From the NCBI GenBank assembly GCA_019044685.2, contig JAGTXX020000018.1, positions 1 to 13,816 on the forward strand: a DNA stretch of 13,816 nucleotides, given 5' to 3'. The translations under genes and the position numbers were made by a program. This document shows positions 1 through 7,446 of this stretch, piece by piece. The notes under the pieces are model-generated. The model was not told the DNA's origin and ran no database searches. It was given only the letters and a program-made list of their open reading frames with translations. Origin of the DNA: Nannochloris sp. 'desiccata' (taxonomy: Eukaryota > Chlorophyta > Trebouxiophyceae > Chlorellales > Chlorellaceae). The first letter of the stretch is position 1, and each line of letters opens with the position of its first letter.

Positions 1-262
1 CCTAAACCCTAAACCCTAAACCCTAAACCCTAAAACCCTAAACCCTAACCCTAAACCCTAAACCCTAAACCCTAAACCCTAAACCCTAAACCCTAAACCC
101 TAAACCCTAAACCCTAAACCCTAAACCCTAAACCCTAAACCCTAAACCCTAAACCCTAAACCCTAAACCCTAAACCCTAAACCCTAAAACCTAAACCCTA
201 AACCCTAAACCCTAAACCCTAACCCCTAACCCCTAAAACCCTAAAAAAACCCTAAAAAACCC
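1..262. repeat. Telomeric repeat tract, CCCTAAA type
   Basis: Tandem CCCTAAA units run from the first base, so the G-rich strand (TTTAGGG) is the minus strand and points out of the window, as expected for a left chromosome end. Most units are exact. There are variants near base 31 (CCCTAAAA) and base 44 (CCCTAA). From about 186 to 262 the tract degenerates into CCTAAA, CCCCTAA, CCCTAAAA and CCCTAAAAAA units. Irregular units at the inner edge are usual, because telomerase no longer renews them. An interstitial telomeric tract cannot be fully excluded, since the window begins inside the repeat. Confidence 0.97.
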
Positions 263-1095
263 AAGCGCTCAAGAGAATCTCTAAGGTACCTGTGATGCCT
301 CTACTAAAACTGCCCCAAACCGGTCATACCCTCGCCAGCAGATTTGATTGATACGCATGACCGGGAATCCGGCCTCCTTGACCGGGAATCCGAGCTGGCT
401 AGACCAGAATTCAAGACCAGCTGCAGCAAGCTCTGGAGATGGTTGAAATGGTGCTGGAGCTGCTGGGCGACCAAGGCACGAAAATGGAATCATAGGTCAC
501 ATACGCGGGTCTATGGTGTCGCTGGCACATAGAAACTATCATTCAACGCGCCGGGAGGTAGCAGACGCCGGATTTAACTAGCGTTCAAGCCAGTAATGGC
601 TGCAGCATGAGGCAAGTGGAAGCCGTGAGCAGGAAGTGCCGGGTTGCTGCTGCAGCTATAATGCCGAGATACTATGACAGTAACTTCAATGAGGGTCTCG
701 ACCGGGAATAAAGAAAGAGGCGATCAAAGACTGGGATTTGATCTGCGGACAGGGGAATCAAAAAGCTGGTGGGTTTGAGAGTAAATCCCGGTCACAAGTA
801 CTGAATTCCCGGTCATGAGAGTATGTAGAACATAAATGAGGCCAGCTACCTGGTCTAGAGAGCTGTTTGGCAGTTACCGATTTGTGCGAAATGGGCAAAA
901 ATCCCAGCTGAAAAGCGAGAACCGGTCCTTTCGCGGTCAACAGACTTACTTGATATATGTACATTCCAGAAAACGGGGCCTCGACCGGGATAAAGTCCTG
1001 GAACCCGGGAATTTTTGACATCACACGAATTGAGAGGATTTCAATTGAACTTTACAAAGCCAGCTGCAGCCTGGGAGGCCCTGCTAGGGGCTTAA
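263..1095. other. Subtelomeric DNA without a convincing gene; dispersed GACCGGGA motif
   Basis: No reading frame here is long enough or protein-like enough to support. The notable content is a short motif, GACCGGGA, on the plus strand at 359-366, 380-387, 700-707 and 983-990, and on the minus strand (TCCCGGTC) at 786-793 and 807-814. The first two copies share the longer form GACCGGGAATCCG, and two others share TCGACCGGGA followed by a TAAAG. This looks like a decayed subtelomeric repeat or a protein-binding site array. The function is unknown. Confidence 0.5.
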
Positions 1096-1293
1096 ACTAT
1101 AGCTCTACATAATAGGTATCTAAAGGAAATTAAATATGGCAAAAAGAGCAAGGATTTGTCCACTAAAAAGCCGATCTGGCTCCAGACTGGGCAAAATGCG
1201 CGCCAGCGGATGCGGCTCCAAGACCTTATAGATGAACCCCTAGGAGCTTCCATCCAGCTCCCTTCACAAAAATCATCAAGAAAGAATGGTTGA
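1096..1293 (+). pseudogene. Gene fragment, unrecognised, ends where the next frame begins
   Basis: An open frame of 65 codons follows a TAA at 1093 and ends at TGA 1291-1293. It has no ATG near its start, so it would be the inner part of a longer protein or a downstream exon. The translation is basic and looks protein-like: it contains KYGKKSKDL, PIWLQTGQNARQRMRLQDL and GASIQLP. It overlaps by 55 bases the longer frame beginning at 1236, which lies in the -1 frame. A one-base deletion in an old gene would explain both pieces. I do not recognise the family. Subtelomeric position and decay would suit a transposon-derived gene, but that is inference. Confidence 0.35.
1230..1278 (+). repeat. 49-bp inverted repeat, left copy
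   Basis: This segment is the exact reverse complement of 13224-13272. It contains its own hairpin: GGAGCT at 1243-1248 and AGCTCC at 1256-1261 around a 7-base loop. It covers the place where the two overlapping frames of the upstream gene remnant change over. Weak similarity continues about 20 bases to the left (GG, CCGC and TCC positions shared), so the exact block sits within a longer, more diverged homology. Confidence 0.85.
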
Positions 1294-1793
1294 ATGGAGC
1301 TGATAACGATAGGTTTGAGGCCTTAAAACCAATGGTATACACGAGTGCTGTCATTCATAGCGTTAGTATCATCAGTTCAGTAGAAAATAAACGGGAACGT
1401 ACCCGTTCTTCCTGTTTCGTACAAGTGAGGTTTGTGAAGGCGACTGGAGAAGAGCATTGTCGGCCAGCTTGCATTAGAAAATTGGTTTTGATCCGTCCAC
1501 CGGTAGAGGAGGAAGATGGAGGGGGTGCACAACCTTTTCGTATTGCGTTTTGCGACGTCTTTAAAGAGCAACGGCCTTTGGGAGATGCTGATAACGGAGA
1601 AGTACTCCGTGCTCACTTGACAGGTTCTGATAGCGATTACCAGCATAGAATGTATCCAGTGGACTTGAGTTCTATTGATTCCAAGTTGGTAATGGTGGCG
1701 ACGGATAAGTTCAGGTCCTCTAGAATCAATCTCGGCACTGGGTGGCTATATTTCGTTACTTACGGTATTACCACGGGGCAAGGCCCGATATAA
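1236..1793 (+). CDS. Hypothetical protein, 5'-incomplete
   Basis: The frame is open for 185 codons between TGA 1233-1235 and TAA 1791-1793, too long to be likely by chance. There is no ATG before codon 33 (ATG at 1332). Either the protein starts there with about 153 residues, or, more likely, this is the C-terminal part of a gene whose earlier part is the frame ending at 1293. The translation has well-mixed composition, with FVQVRF, CRPACIRKLVLI, FRIAFCDVF, a DADNG turn, MYPVDLSSIDSKLVMV and a final GTGWLYFVTYG. No membrane segment or signal peptide is visible. I do not recognise the family. Its first 43 bases lie in the 49-bp segment repeated inverted at 13224-13272. Confidence 0.45.
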   Translation, partial: TPRSFHPAPFTKIIKKEWLNGADNDRFEALKPMVYTSAVIHSVSIISSVENKRERTRSSCFVQVRFVKATGEEHCRPACIRKLVLIRPPVEEEDGGGAQPFRIAFCDVFKEQRPLGDADNGEVLRAHLTGSDSDYQHRMYPVDLSSIDSKLVMVATDKFRSSRINLGTGWLYFVTYGITTGQGPI

Positions 1794-2010
1794 TTTCTAT
1801 TTTATTTCATTTCTTAAAACCCCGTCGTAGCTTTACCTTCTTTCGCTACTATCTATTAATGTAAAGAGTGCATGCACTGCTAGTGCTGCTTTAAATAAGC
1901 TTACAAATATTCTTTAGTTATTCAAACAACAAAACAGCAACAACATTTATTTTACTTCTTTGGATACTTCAGCAATTCTAGGTGGAGATCTTGGTCCATT
2001 TGACATATAG
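1794..2010. other. AT-rich spacer, no gene seen
   Basis: About 217 bases lie between the hypothetical gene and the LTR element. They are AT-rich and hold no open frame of note and no recognisable RNA gene. They may include the 3' untranslated region of the gene ending at 1793. Confidence 0.5.
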
Positions 2011-2015
2011 GTGAC
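2011..2015. repeat. Target-site duplication, left copy (GTGAC)
   Basis: GTGAC directly precedes the TG of the 5' LTR and recurs at 7274-7278 directly after the CA of the 3' LTR. Five bases is the usual duplication for Ty3/Gypsy integrases. Confidence 0.93.
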
Positions 2016-2240
2016 TGTGACGATACTGCAGCCAGGGTAGTTAAAAAGAAGCTATCCTTTGCAGCATGCATTTTGTACCGCTTTCAATACTACTTGAACA
2101 CCCAATGGGTGACTTGCACAGGGACTTGATTGCTTGATTTTCGCTTGTTACTACTAGAATACGTGTAAATAGTTACTAGAACACCTACTTGAAGTTGACT
2201 TGCACTTGGTGAAGTTCAGCTCACAAGGCTGCTCTTTACA
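2016..2240 (+). repeat. 5' LTR
   Basis: The 225 bases begin TGTGACGATACTGCAG and end GCTCTTTACA. Read base by base, they are identical to 7049-7273. The LTR is short and has no clear TATA box and no AATAAA. It holds a duplicated module: CTACTTGAA at 2090 and 2185, and TGACTTGCAC at 2110 and 2196, which could be activator sites. The borders of U3, R and U5 cannot be placed by eye. Confidence 0.97.
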
Positions 2241-2243
2241 TTT

Positions 2244-2261
2244 TGGCACCTAACGCGCGGG
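2244..2261 (+). other. Candidate tRNA primer-binding site
   Basis: TGGCACCTAACGCGCGGG begins three bases after the LTR. Its leading TGG pairs with the CCA end of a tRNA, and its complement reads like an acceptor arm plus part of a T stem. The tRNA is not identified. The LTR has no complementary stretch that would suggest self-priming as in Tf1. Confidence 0.6.
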
Positions 2262-2276
2262 CATTAACCTCCACAC

Positions 2277-2285
2277 TATAAAAGG
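2277..2285 (+). promoter_or_regulatory. TATA box in the leader, downstream of the 5' LTR
   Basis: TATAAAAGG is a full match to the core-promoter TATA consensus. It lies 37 bases past the LTR end and 112 bases before the gag ATG. Transcription from it would begin near 2305-2315, leaving out the LTR and the primer site. A transcript of that kind could be an mRNA for Gag and Gag-Pol but not a template for full reverse transcription. It may also be a chance AT-rich match. Confidence 0.4.
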
Positions 2286-2396
2286 TCTACAGGTTCTGTG
2301 CAAGCAAACGAACTGTTATTTTGCTGTCCTAGGCGAAATTTCTGACTTCTATTTTGCATGCACTAAACTTTGACTTTTGTTGACTAGTACGAGAAA

Positions 2397-3353
2397 ATGG
2401 ATCCGATGGAACCTCAACTGTTGCAACTGTTGCAACAGCAGCAAGAACAAATAGCTCAGATGGCGGCTCAAATACAGCTGTTACAACAGCAGCCAATGGC
2501 AGCCGAGCCTGTAGCTGTACCTGTGAATGTACCGGAGAATGGAGACGATATCGATGCAAAGAGGCTTAGGCAGTTTTTGAAATTAAATCCAAAGAAATTT
2601 AGCGCTGAAGATAAGACAGATCCAGAGGATTGGGTTTATCAAATTGAAGTTCTCCTTCAAGCTGCTCAAATAACTGAAGAAGCAAGCAAGCTTAAGGTTA
2701 TTCCTCATGTGCTGGAGAAAGCGGCTTTGGTTTGGTGGCGCTTTAGAGCAGAAGATGCTGGAGCAAAAGCAGTGACTAATTTTAGAGAGTTTAAAGAGGA
2801 ATTAATTAGTCAGTATAGACAACAAGATCCTGCACGTATTGCGCGTGGAAAATTGAAACAATTAAGACAAACTGGAGCTGCCAGCACTTACGCTGATCAA
2901 TTTTCTAAATTGAATTTACGCGCAAAAGTACCAGATGGAGAGAAACAGTATTGGTTTATGGAAGGTTTGAAGCAGGATTTAAGAACAAAAGTTGAAGTTA
3001 AGCACACCATGAAAGAATTTGAAAATTACGAGCATTTGGTGCGCTATACTATTGCTGAAGATAATGCTATGTTTCTCGCCGGCCGCAGCAACGGAAAGCG
3101 GAAGAATGGAAACAAGTGGTATGGTGGTCAGGCTAGTAGCAGTGGCAATGGCAATGGTCATGCTTCTCATTCTAATGATTCTGCACCAATGGAGGTCGAT
3201 ACCTACGAACATATACCTAAGATGACCCCTGCTATAAAGAAATGGTGTGATGACGAAGGGCGGTGTTATTTTTGCCGAAGAAAGGAGGGTCACATTGCAA
3301 AGAACTGCCCTAGAAAACCAGATAATTACAACCCAAACGAGAAGCGGCAGTGA
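2397..3353 (+). CDS. gag: Gag polyprotein (capsid and nucleocapsid)
   Basis: The 318-residue protein is the structural protein of the retrotransposon particle, which packages element RNA in the cytoplasm. The ATG at 2397 sits in a favourable context (AAAATGG). Residues about 4-35 are a glutamine-rich, coiled-coil-like stretch. Residues about 80-230 match the retrotransposon gag capsid domain (DPEDWVYQIEVLLQ, WWRF, FKEELISQY, YWFMEGL). A zinc knuckle lies at C290, C293, H299 and C304. Its spacing is CX2CX5HX4C, one residue longer than the usual CX2CX4HX4C between the second Cys and the His. The stop TGA at 3351-3353 lies inside the stem of the proposed frameshift signal, so most ribosomes would stop here and yield Gag alone. 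Confidence 0.93.
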   Translation: MDPMEPQLLQLLQQQQEQIAQMAAQIQLLQQQPMAAEPVAVPVNVPENGDDIDAKRLRQFLKLNPKKFSAEDKTDPEDWVYQIEVLLQAAQITEEASKLKVIPHVLEKAALVWWRFRAEDAGAKAVTNFREFKEELISQYRQQDPARIARGKLKQLRQTGAASTYADQFSKLNLRAKVPDGEKQYWFMEGLKQDLRTKVEVKHTMKEFENYEHLVRYTIAEDNAMFLAGRSNGKRKNGNKWYGGQASSSGNGNGHASHSNDSAPMEVDTYEHIPKMTPAIKKWCDDEGRCYFCRRKEGHIAKNCPRKPDNYNPNEKRQ

Positions 3354-3393
3354 GTGAAGAGGATGAAGTAGAAATTGAGGAAACCTCACTGCC
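3332..3393 (+). promoter_or_regulatory. Programmed -1 ribosomal frameshift signal, gag to pol
   Basis: The heptamer CCCAAAC at 3332-3338 fits the X XXY YYZ rule and is read in the gag frame as C CCA AAC. After a 7-base spacer (3339-3345), GGCAGTGAG at 3346-3354 pairs perfectly with CTCACTGCC at 3385-3393, giving a 9-bp stem with a 30-base purine-rich loop. The pol frame is -1 to gag and is open from 3326, so a slip here enters pol directly. No pseudoknot partner for the loop is evident. Confidence 0.8.
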
Positions 3394-6300
3394 AGTAGAA
3401 AGAGAAGAACTAGATAGAGATCTTAAGCCAGTAGATTTAGATTTAGGTCCTTTGGTAGCTACGTGGAAGGACACCAAGTCAGCAAATTTATTAGTTACTA
3501 AAGGTAGAGTAGGATGTGCTGTAGCAAATACCTTGTTTGATACTGGAGCATCAGTAACTATAGCTTCAGGTAGATTTGTAGAGAAACACAAGTTTAAAAC
3601 GAGAACGATTGAGCATGGACCCATTTTTCGCACTGCCGATGGTTGCAAACATCGTTGCGAGAAGATTATGGATACTGCTCGATTTACAGCTGGTCCCTAT
3701 AAAGATACTCTTACCAATGTCTACGTTATCCCTGGAGATTGTCCATTTGATCTAATTCTTGGAAAACCTTGGTTTGATGAAAAGAATCCTGAGATTGACT
3801 TTCCCAACAACATTATAAAAATGCAGCACAACGGTGAGACGATAGTGTTCAGAGCTGATTACCATGAACAAAAAGTATTACGAGATGCTGGCATAATTTC
3901 TTCAGTGGAAATGTATGCTGAACTTGCCTCAGGAGGTTATATAAACATCTGCATGATGAAACCTGTCCCTGACGATTACGAGAATTACGAGTTCGACGAG
4001 AATGGCCATAAACTTGATAAAACTGGTTATGAAAAATACGCAGACGAGATACTTCGGGAATTTGTAGATGTTACAGATCCAGATATCCCATATCCAGTTG
4101 ACAGAGAAGTAGAACATGAAATTGAGCTTGAGCCTGATGCTAAAGCTGTAGCGCAGCAAATGTACCGCCTGACGTTTGAAGAATTAGCTGAATTGAAGAA
4201 AACAATTATAGATTACTTGAATAAAGGCTTTATTAGACCTAGTAAATCACCTTTTGGCGCTCCAATATTGTTTGTACGCAAGAAAGGTGGAGCATTACGT
4301 ATGTGTGTAGATTATAGAGGCTTAAATAGGATTACTAAGAAGAATCGCTGCCCGCTCCCGAGAATTGAAGATTTATTAGATCAGCTGGCGGGAGCTAAGT
4401 TCTTTACTAGCTTAGATCTTACCAGTGGATACCATCAAATCAAGATTAAAGAAGAAGACATAGAGAAGACTGCATTTAGAACACAGTTTGGGCATTTTGA
4501 ATTTTTAGTGATGCCTTTTGGCTTGTGCAACGCACCCGCCACTTTCCAAACTTTAATGAATACTGTTTTTAGAGAAGAGATTAATCATTTTGTTTTAGTT
4601 TATTTAGATGATATTATGATTTTCTCCAAGACTTTTGAAGACCATCTAAGGCATGTACGCCATGTGTTTCTAAAATTAAGAAAGCAACATTTTTACGTTA
4701 ATAAAGAAAAGTGTTCATTTTTCAAAACTAAAATTGCTTGGCTTGGCTACATTATCTCTGATCAAGGTATTGAAGTTGACCAAAGCAAGATTACAACAAT
4801 TCTAGAATGGCCCGAGGCAAAGAATACTACAGATATTTTATCTTTTTTAGGTTTTACTGGATGGTATCGAAAATTTATTGAAAAATATTCCCACGTGGCA
4901 GCACCCATGACTGAATTATTAAAGAAAGAAGTTCCTTTTATTTGGGGTGCCCCACAGCAAGAAGCTTTTGAATTATTAAAGAAGAAATTGACTAATGCAC
5001 CTGTTTTGATTTTACCTAGCCCTGATTTTCCTTTTCATATGTATACTGATGCTTCTGACTTTGCTTTTGGTGGTGTATTAATGCAAGACCAGGGCCAAGG
5101 TTTGAGACCGGTGGCCTACTCATCCAAGAAGCTGAGTGAAGCTGAGCGAAAATATACTATTTACGAGAAAGAAGCACTTTCCCAGATCCATCACTTGCAG
5201 CTTTGGCGTTGTTACTTGCAGGGCGCACCTAGAAGTACTGCTTATACCGATAATGCTGTCTTAAAAAATCTGCAGACTCAACCTCGACTGTCGCCCCGAC
5301 AAGCCCGCTGGATGCTGGTACTACAAGAATATAATCTTTACGTAGAGTATATAGCTGGTAAAGCAAATGTGGTAGCAGATGCTTTATCTAGAAGACCTGA
5401 TCTTGCTATGACTGTGGTTATTGCTCATCAGGATAGTGAATGGTTGTTAGAATTAAAAGAATCTTACGAGAAAAATGACGATGCCAAGAAAATTATTAAA
5501 TTAATTCAAAATGGTACTAGTAGAAATTATGCATTTGACCATGGTTATATTGTACGTAGAACTCCTACACGTACTCAATTATATATCCCTGATGTAGGAA
5601 CACTGCGACACGATCTGTTGATAGAGCACCATGACTCTCTTTTAGCTGGGCATTTTGGCGCAGCAAAAACTGGCGCTCTGCTGTCCCGTCATTATTATTG
5701 GCCACAGCAGCTACGCGATGTGCGTGAATTTGTTCAAGCTTGTCAAGAATGTGGTAATTCTAAGAGTTCTAATCAGAAGAAGCCTGGTCTCTTAAAATCT
5801 TTGCCTATTCCTAAAAGAAGATTTGAAGTTATAACGATGGATTTTGTTACGAAGCTGCCGGAAGCTGACGGCTTTACTGCAATTATGATTATGGTGGACA
5901 AATTGACTAAAAGAGTCTTTTTAGCTCCCACAACTGATGCAGTAACTGCTGAAGAAGCTGCTACTATGTTCTTTGAGCACGTAATTAGAAACCAAGGAGT
6001 ACCTTCAATTATTATTTCTGATCGCGGCACTCAATTTACGAGCGTCTTTTGGAAGTCGATGGTGGCACAACTTGGAATCAAGCACAAACTTAGTACTGCA
6101 TACCATCCTCAAACAGATGGTCAATCGGAAATTACGGTTAGAATAGTTATAGATCTTTTGCGTACCTTGCATTATCAATACAAGAACTGGGTTAAAATTT
6201 TACCCGCTGTCGAATTTGCTATTAATAACAGCGTCAATGCTTCTACTGGAAAGACTCCCTTTTTCCTTTGCTATGGTGAAGAAGTTCCTACTCCCGCAAG

Positions 6301-6910
6301 TATTAACCTTCAATTTTTAGCAAGGAATAATCCCAATCAACCTTCAGTGGATTTTGCTGAGCGAACTCAAGTTGCTGTTCAGCAGGCGCAGCGAGCGCTG
6401 GTGAAAGCACAGCAACGACAGAAAACTTATGCTGATAAAAATAGAAGATACCTTACTTTTGAAGTAGGTGACCAAGTGTATATTTCTACTACTGATTTAC
6501 CTTTGAAAGGTCCTCGAAGATTAGCTCCTAAATGGTTTGGTCCTGTTCCAATAATTGAGAAACTTAGCGATTTAAATTACCGTGTAGCGTTGCCAGAAAT
6601 GTGGAAGCGCAGACACCCTGTCTTTCACATTGAAAAATTAAAACCTTTTGTAGTGAGTACTAAATTTCCTAGTCGTTCTGATCGTAGACCTCCTCCTGAT
6701 CTGGAGCAAGGTTCAGATGTCTATAATGTTGAGAAGATTTTGAATCGCCGCTCGACCCGTCGAGGTCGTGGTTGGAGAATAGAGTATTATATTAAATGGG
6801 AAGGATATCCAATGTGTGATTCCACTTGGGAACCAAAAACTAATTTACAAGATGCAGGCACTAAGGTGCAGAGAATGATGCAAGAAGTAGATCTACAGCA
6901 TAACACTTAA
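3338..6910 (+). CDS. pol: Pol polyprotein: protease, RT, RNase H, integrase, chromodomain
   Basis: Pol matures Gag, copies the element RNA into DNA and inserts it into the genome. Residues are numbered from the GTG at 3350, which is not a credible start; translation is expected as Gag-Pol by -1 frameshifting. The aspartic protease has DTGAS at 64-68 and a later ILGKPWF. The RT has motif A D356 in LDLTSGYHQ, FGLCNAPATFQ, and YLDD at 418-421. RNase H has D567 (YTDAS), E608 (YEKE), D634 (YTDN) and D677 (VADALS). Integrase has a zinc-binding HHCC region ending in C798 and C801, then D831, D891 and E927, with the classic 35-residue gap between the last two. A chromodomain at about 1123-1180 (VEKIL, YYIKWEGYP, STWEP) probably steers integration to marked chromatin. 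The frame is intact and ends at TAA 6908-6910. Confidence 0.96.
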   Translation, partial: REAAVSEEDEVEIEETSLPVEREELDRDLKPVDLDLGPLVATWKDTKSANLLVTKGRVGCAVANTLFDTGASVTIASGRFVEKHKFKTRTIEHGPIFRTADGCKHRCEKIMDTARFTAGPYKDTLTNVYVIPGDCPFDLILGKPWFDEKNPEIDFPNNIIKMQHNGETIVFRADYHEQKVLRDAGIISSVEMYAELASGGYINICMMKPVPDDYENYEFDENGHKLDKTGYEKYADEILREFVDVTDPDIPYPVDREVEHEIELEPDAKAVAQQMYRLTFEELAELKKTIIDYLNKGFIRPSKSPFGAPILFVRKKGGALRMCVDYRGLNRITKKNRCPLPRIEDLLDQLAGAKFFTSLDLTSGYHQIKIKEEDIEKTAFRTQFGHFEFLVMPFGLCNAPATFQTLMNTVFREEINHFVLVYLDDIMIFSKTFEDHLRHVRHVFLKLRKQHFYVNKEKCSFFKTKIAWLGYIISDQGIEVDQSKITTILEWPEAKNTTDILSFLGFTGWYRKFIEKYSHVAAPMTELLKKEVPFIWGAPQQEAFELLKKKLTNAPVLILPSPDFPFHMYTDASDFAFGGVLMQDQGQGLRPVAYSSKKLSEAERKYTIYEKEALSQIHHLQLWRCYLQGAPRSTAYTDNAVLKNLQTQPRLSPRQARWMLVLQEYNLYVEYIAGKANVVADALSRRPDLAMTVVIAHQDSEWLLELKESYEKNDDAKKIIKLIQNGTSRNYAFDHGYIVRRTPTRTQLYIPDVGTLRHDLLIEHHDSLLAGHFGAAKTGALLSRHYYWPQQLRDVREFVQACQECGNSKSSNQKKPGLLKSLPIPKRRFEVITMDFVTKLPEADGFTAIMIMVDKLTKRVFLAPTTDAVTAEEAATMFFEHVIRNQGVPSIIISDRGTQFTSVFWKSMVAQLGIKHKLSTAYHPQTDGQSEITVRIVIDLLRTLHYQYKNWVKILPAVEFAINNSVNASTGKTPFFLCYGEEVPTPASINLQFLARNNPNQPSVDFAERTQVAVQQAQRALVKAQQRQKTYADKNRRYLTFEVGDQVYISTTDLPLKGPRRLAPKWFGPVPIIEKLSDLNYRVALPEMWKRRHPVFHIEKLKPFVVSTKFPSRSDRRPPPDLEQGSDVYNVEKILNRRSTRRGRGWRIEYYIKWEGYPMCDSTWEPKTNLQDAGTKVQRMMQEVDLQHNT

Positions 6911-6931
6911 AAAAAAAAAAAAAAAAAAAAA
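6909..6931 (+). repeat. A23 homopolymer at the pol stop codon
   Basis: Twenty-three consecutive A residues begin within the TAA stop of pol. They lie 117 bases before the 3' LTR, so they are not the polypurine tract that abuts the LTR. They could be a slippage-expanded run or a captured poly(A). Length in such a run is prone to sequencing error. Confidence 0.9.
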
Positions 6932-7030
6932 TAATTATCCCGTTGTTTGATCTTACTTTCCAGTTACTTTGTTTGTTTGTTTATTTTTCTCATTCTATCT
7001 ACCCCAATTCTAGCGTGAGGACACGCTTAC

Positions 7031-7048
7031 AGAGAGAGGGGGGAAGAA
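7031..7048 (+). other. Polypurine tract for plus-strand priming
   Basis: An unbroken 18-base purine run with six consecutive G residues ends exactly at the base before the 3' LTR. That position and composition match the RNase H-resistant primer used for plus-strand DNA synthesis. Confidence 0.92.
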
Positions 7049-7273
7049 TGTGACGATACTGCAGCCAGGGTAGTTAAAAAGAAGCTATCCTTTGCAGCAT
7101 GCATTTTGTACCGCTTTCAATACTACTTGAACACCCAATGGGTGACTTGCACAGGGACTTGATTGCTTGATTTTCGCTTGTTACTACTAGAATACGTGTA
7201 AATAGTTACTAGAACACCTACTTGAAGTTGACTTGCACTTGGTGAAGTTCAGCTCACAAGGCTGCTCTTTACA
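7049..7273 (+). repeat. 3' LTR
   Basis: These 225 bases are identical to 2016-2240. They are preceded by the polypurine tract and followed by the GTGAC duplication at 7274-7278. In a functional copy this LTR would supply the transcript 3' end, although no AATAAA signal is visible. Confidence 0.97.
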
Positions 7274-7278
7274 GTGAC
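7274..7278. repeat. Target-site duplication, right copy (GTGAC)
   Basis: This is an exact copy of 2011-2015, directly after the CA end of the 3' LTR. Confidence 0.93.
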
Positions 7279-7446
7279 AAACCCAGCGTTTTTAGACGCT
7301 TGACACTGAGCTTTGCTGCATAATCCAGCAATTGTGGGCGAAGTTTGGTGAGTTAGTAAAACAGCACCGAAACAGCACCAGACTTGGCTTCAAAGCATGG
7401 CGCCTTGCGAGGCCTTGGAGGAGGAGAAGGGCGGCGGTCGTTTTAA
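7279..7446. other. Flanking DNA, no gene seen
   Basis: These 168 bases lie between the LTR element and the possible host exon. They hold a small direct repeat (AACAGCACC twice at about 7360-7379) and a purine-rich stretch near 7417-7438. They could be the upstream region of the gene that follows, which would place the LTR element in its promoter; this is inference. Confidence 0.4.

Larger units (their letters stand above)
2016..7273 (+). mobile_element. Complete Ty3/Gypsy LTR retrotransposon, chromovirus type
   Basis: The element is 5258 bp long. It has identical 225-bp LTRs that start with TG and end with CA, flanked by the 5-bp duplication GTGAC (2011-2015 and 7274-7278). Its internal parts follow the Metaviridae order: primer site candidate, gag, protease, reverse transcriptase, RNase H, integrase, chromodomain, polypurine tract. 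Integrase after RNase H separates Ty3/Gypsy from Ty1/Copia, and the chromodomain after integrase marks a chromovirus. There is no env-like frame. All reading frames are intact and all catalytic motifs are present, so the copy is potentially autonomous. LTR identity implies very recent insertion or recent homogenisation. It sits about 1.75 kb from the telomere repeat. Confidence 0.97.

Noticed and set aside
406..495. Short glutamine- and leucine-rich frame resembling a coiled coil.
   Set aside because: Only about 30 codons, no start, no context; not separable from chance.
758..1024. Open frames on both strands of about 60-90 codons in the subtelomere.
   Set aside because: Short, overlapping on opposite strands, unrecognised and low in protein-like features.
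3350..3352. GTG as the start of pol.
   Set aside because: A separate non-AUG start is much weaker than the in-phase slippery heptamer and stem, and the pol frame is already open upstream of the GTG.
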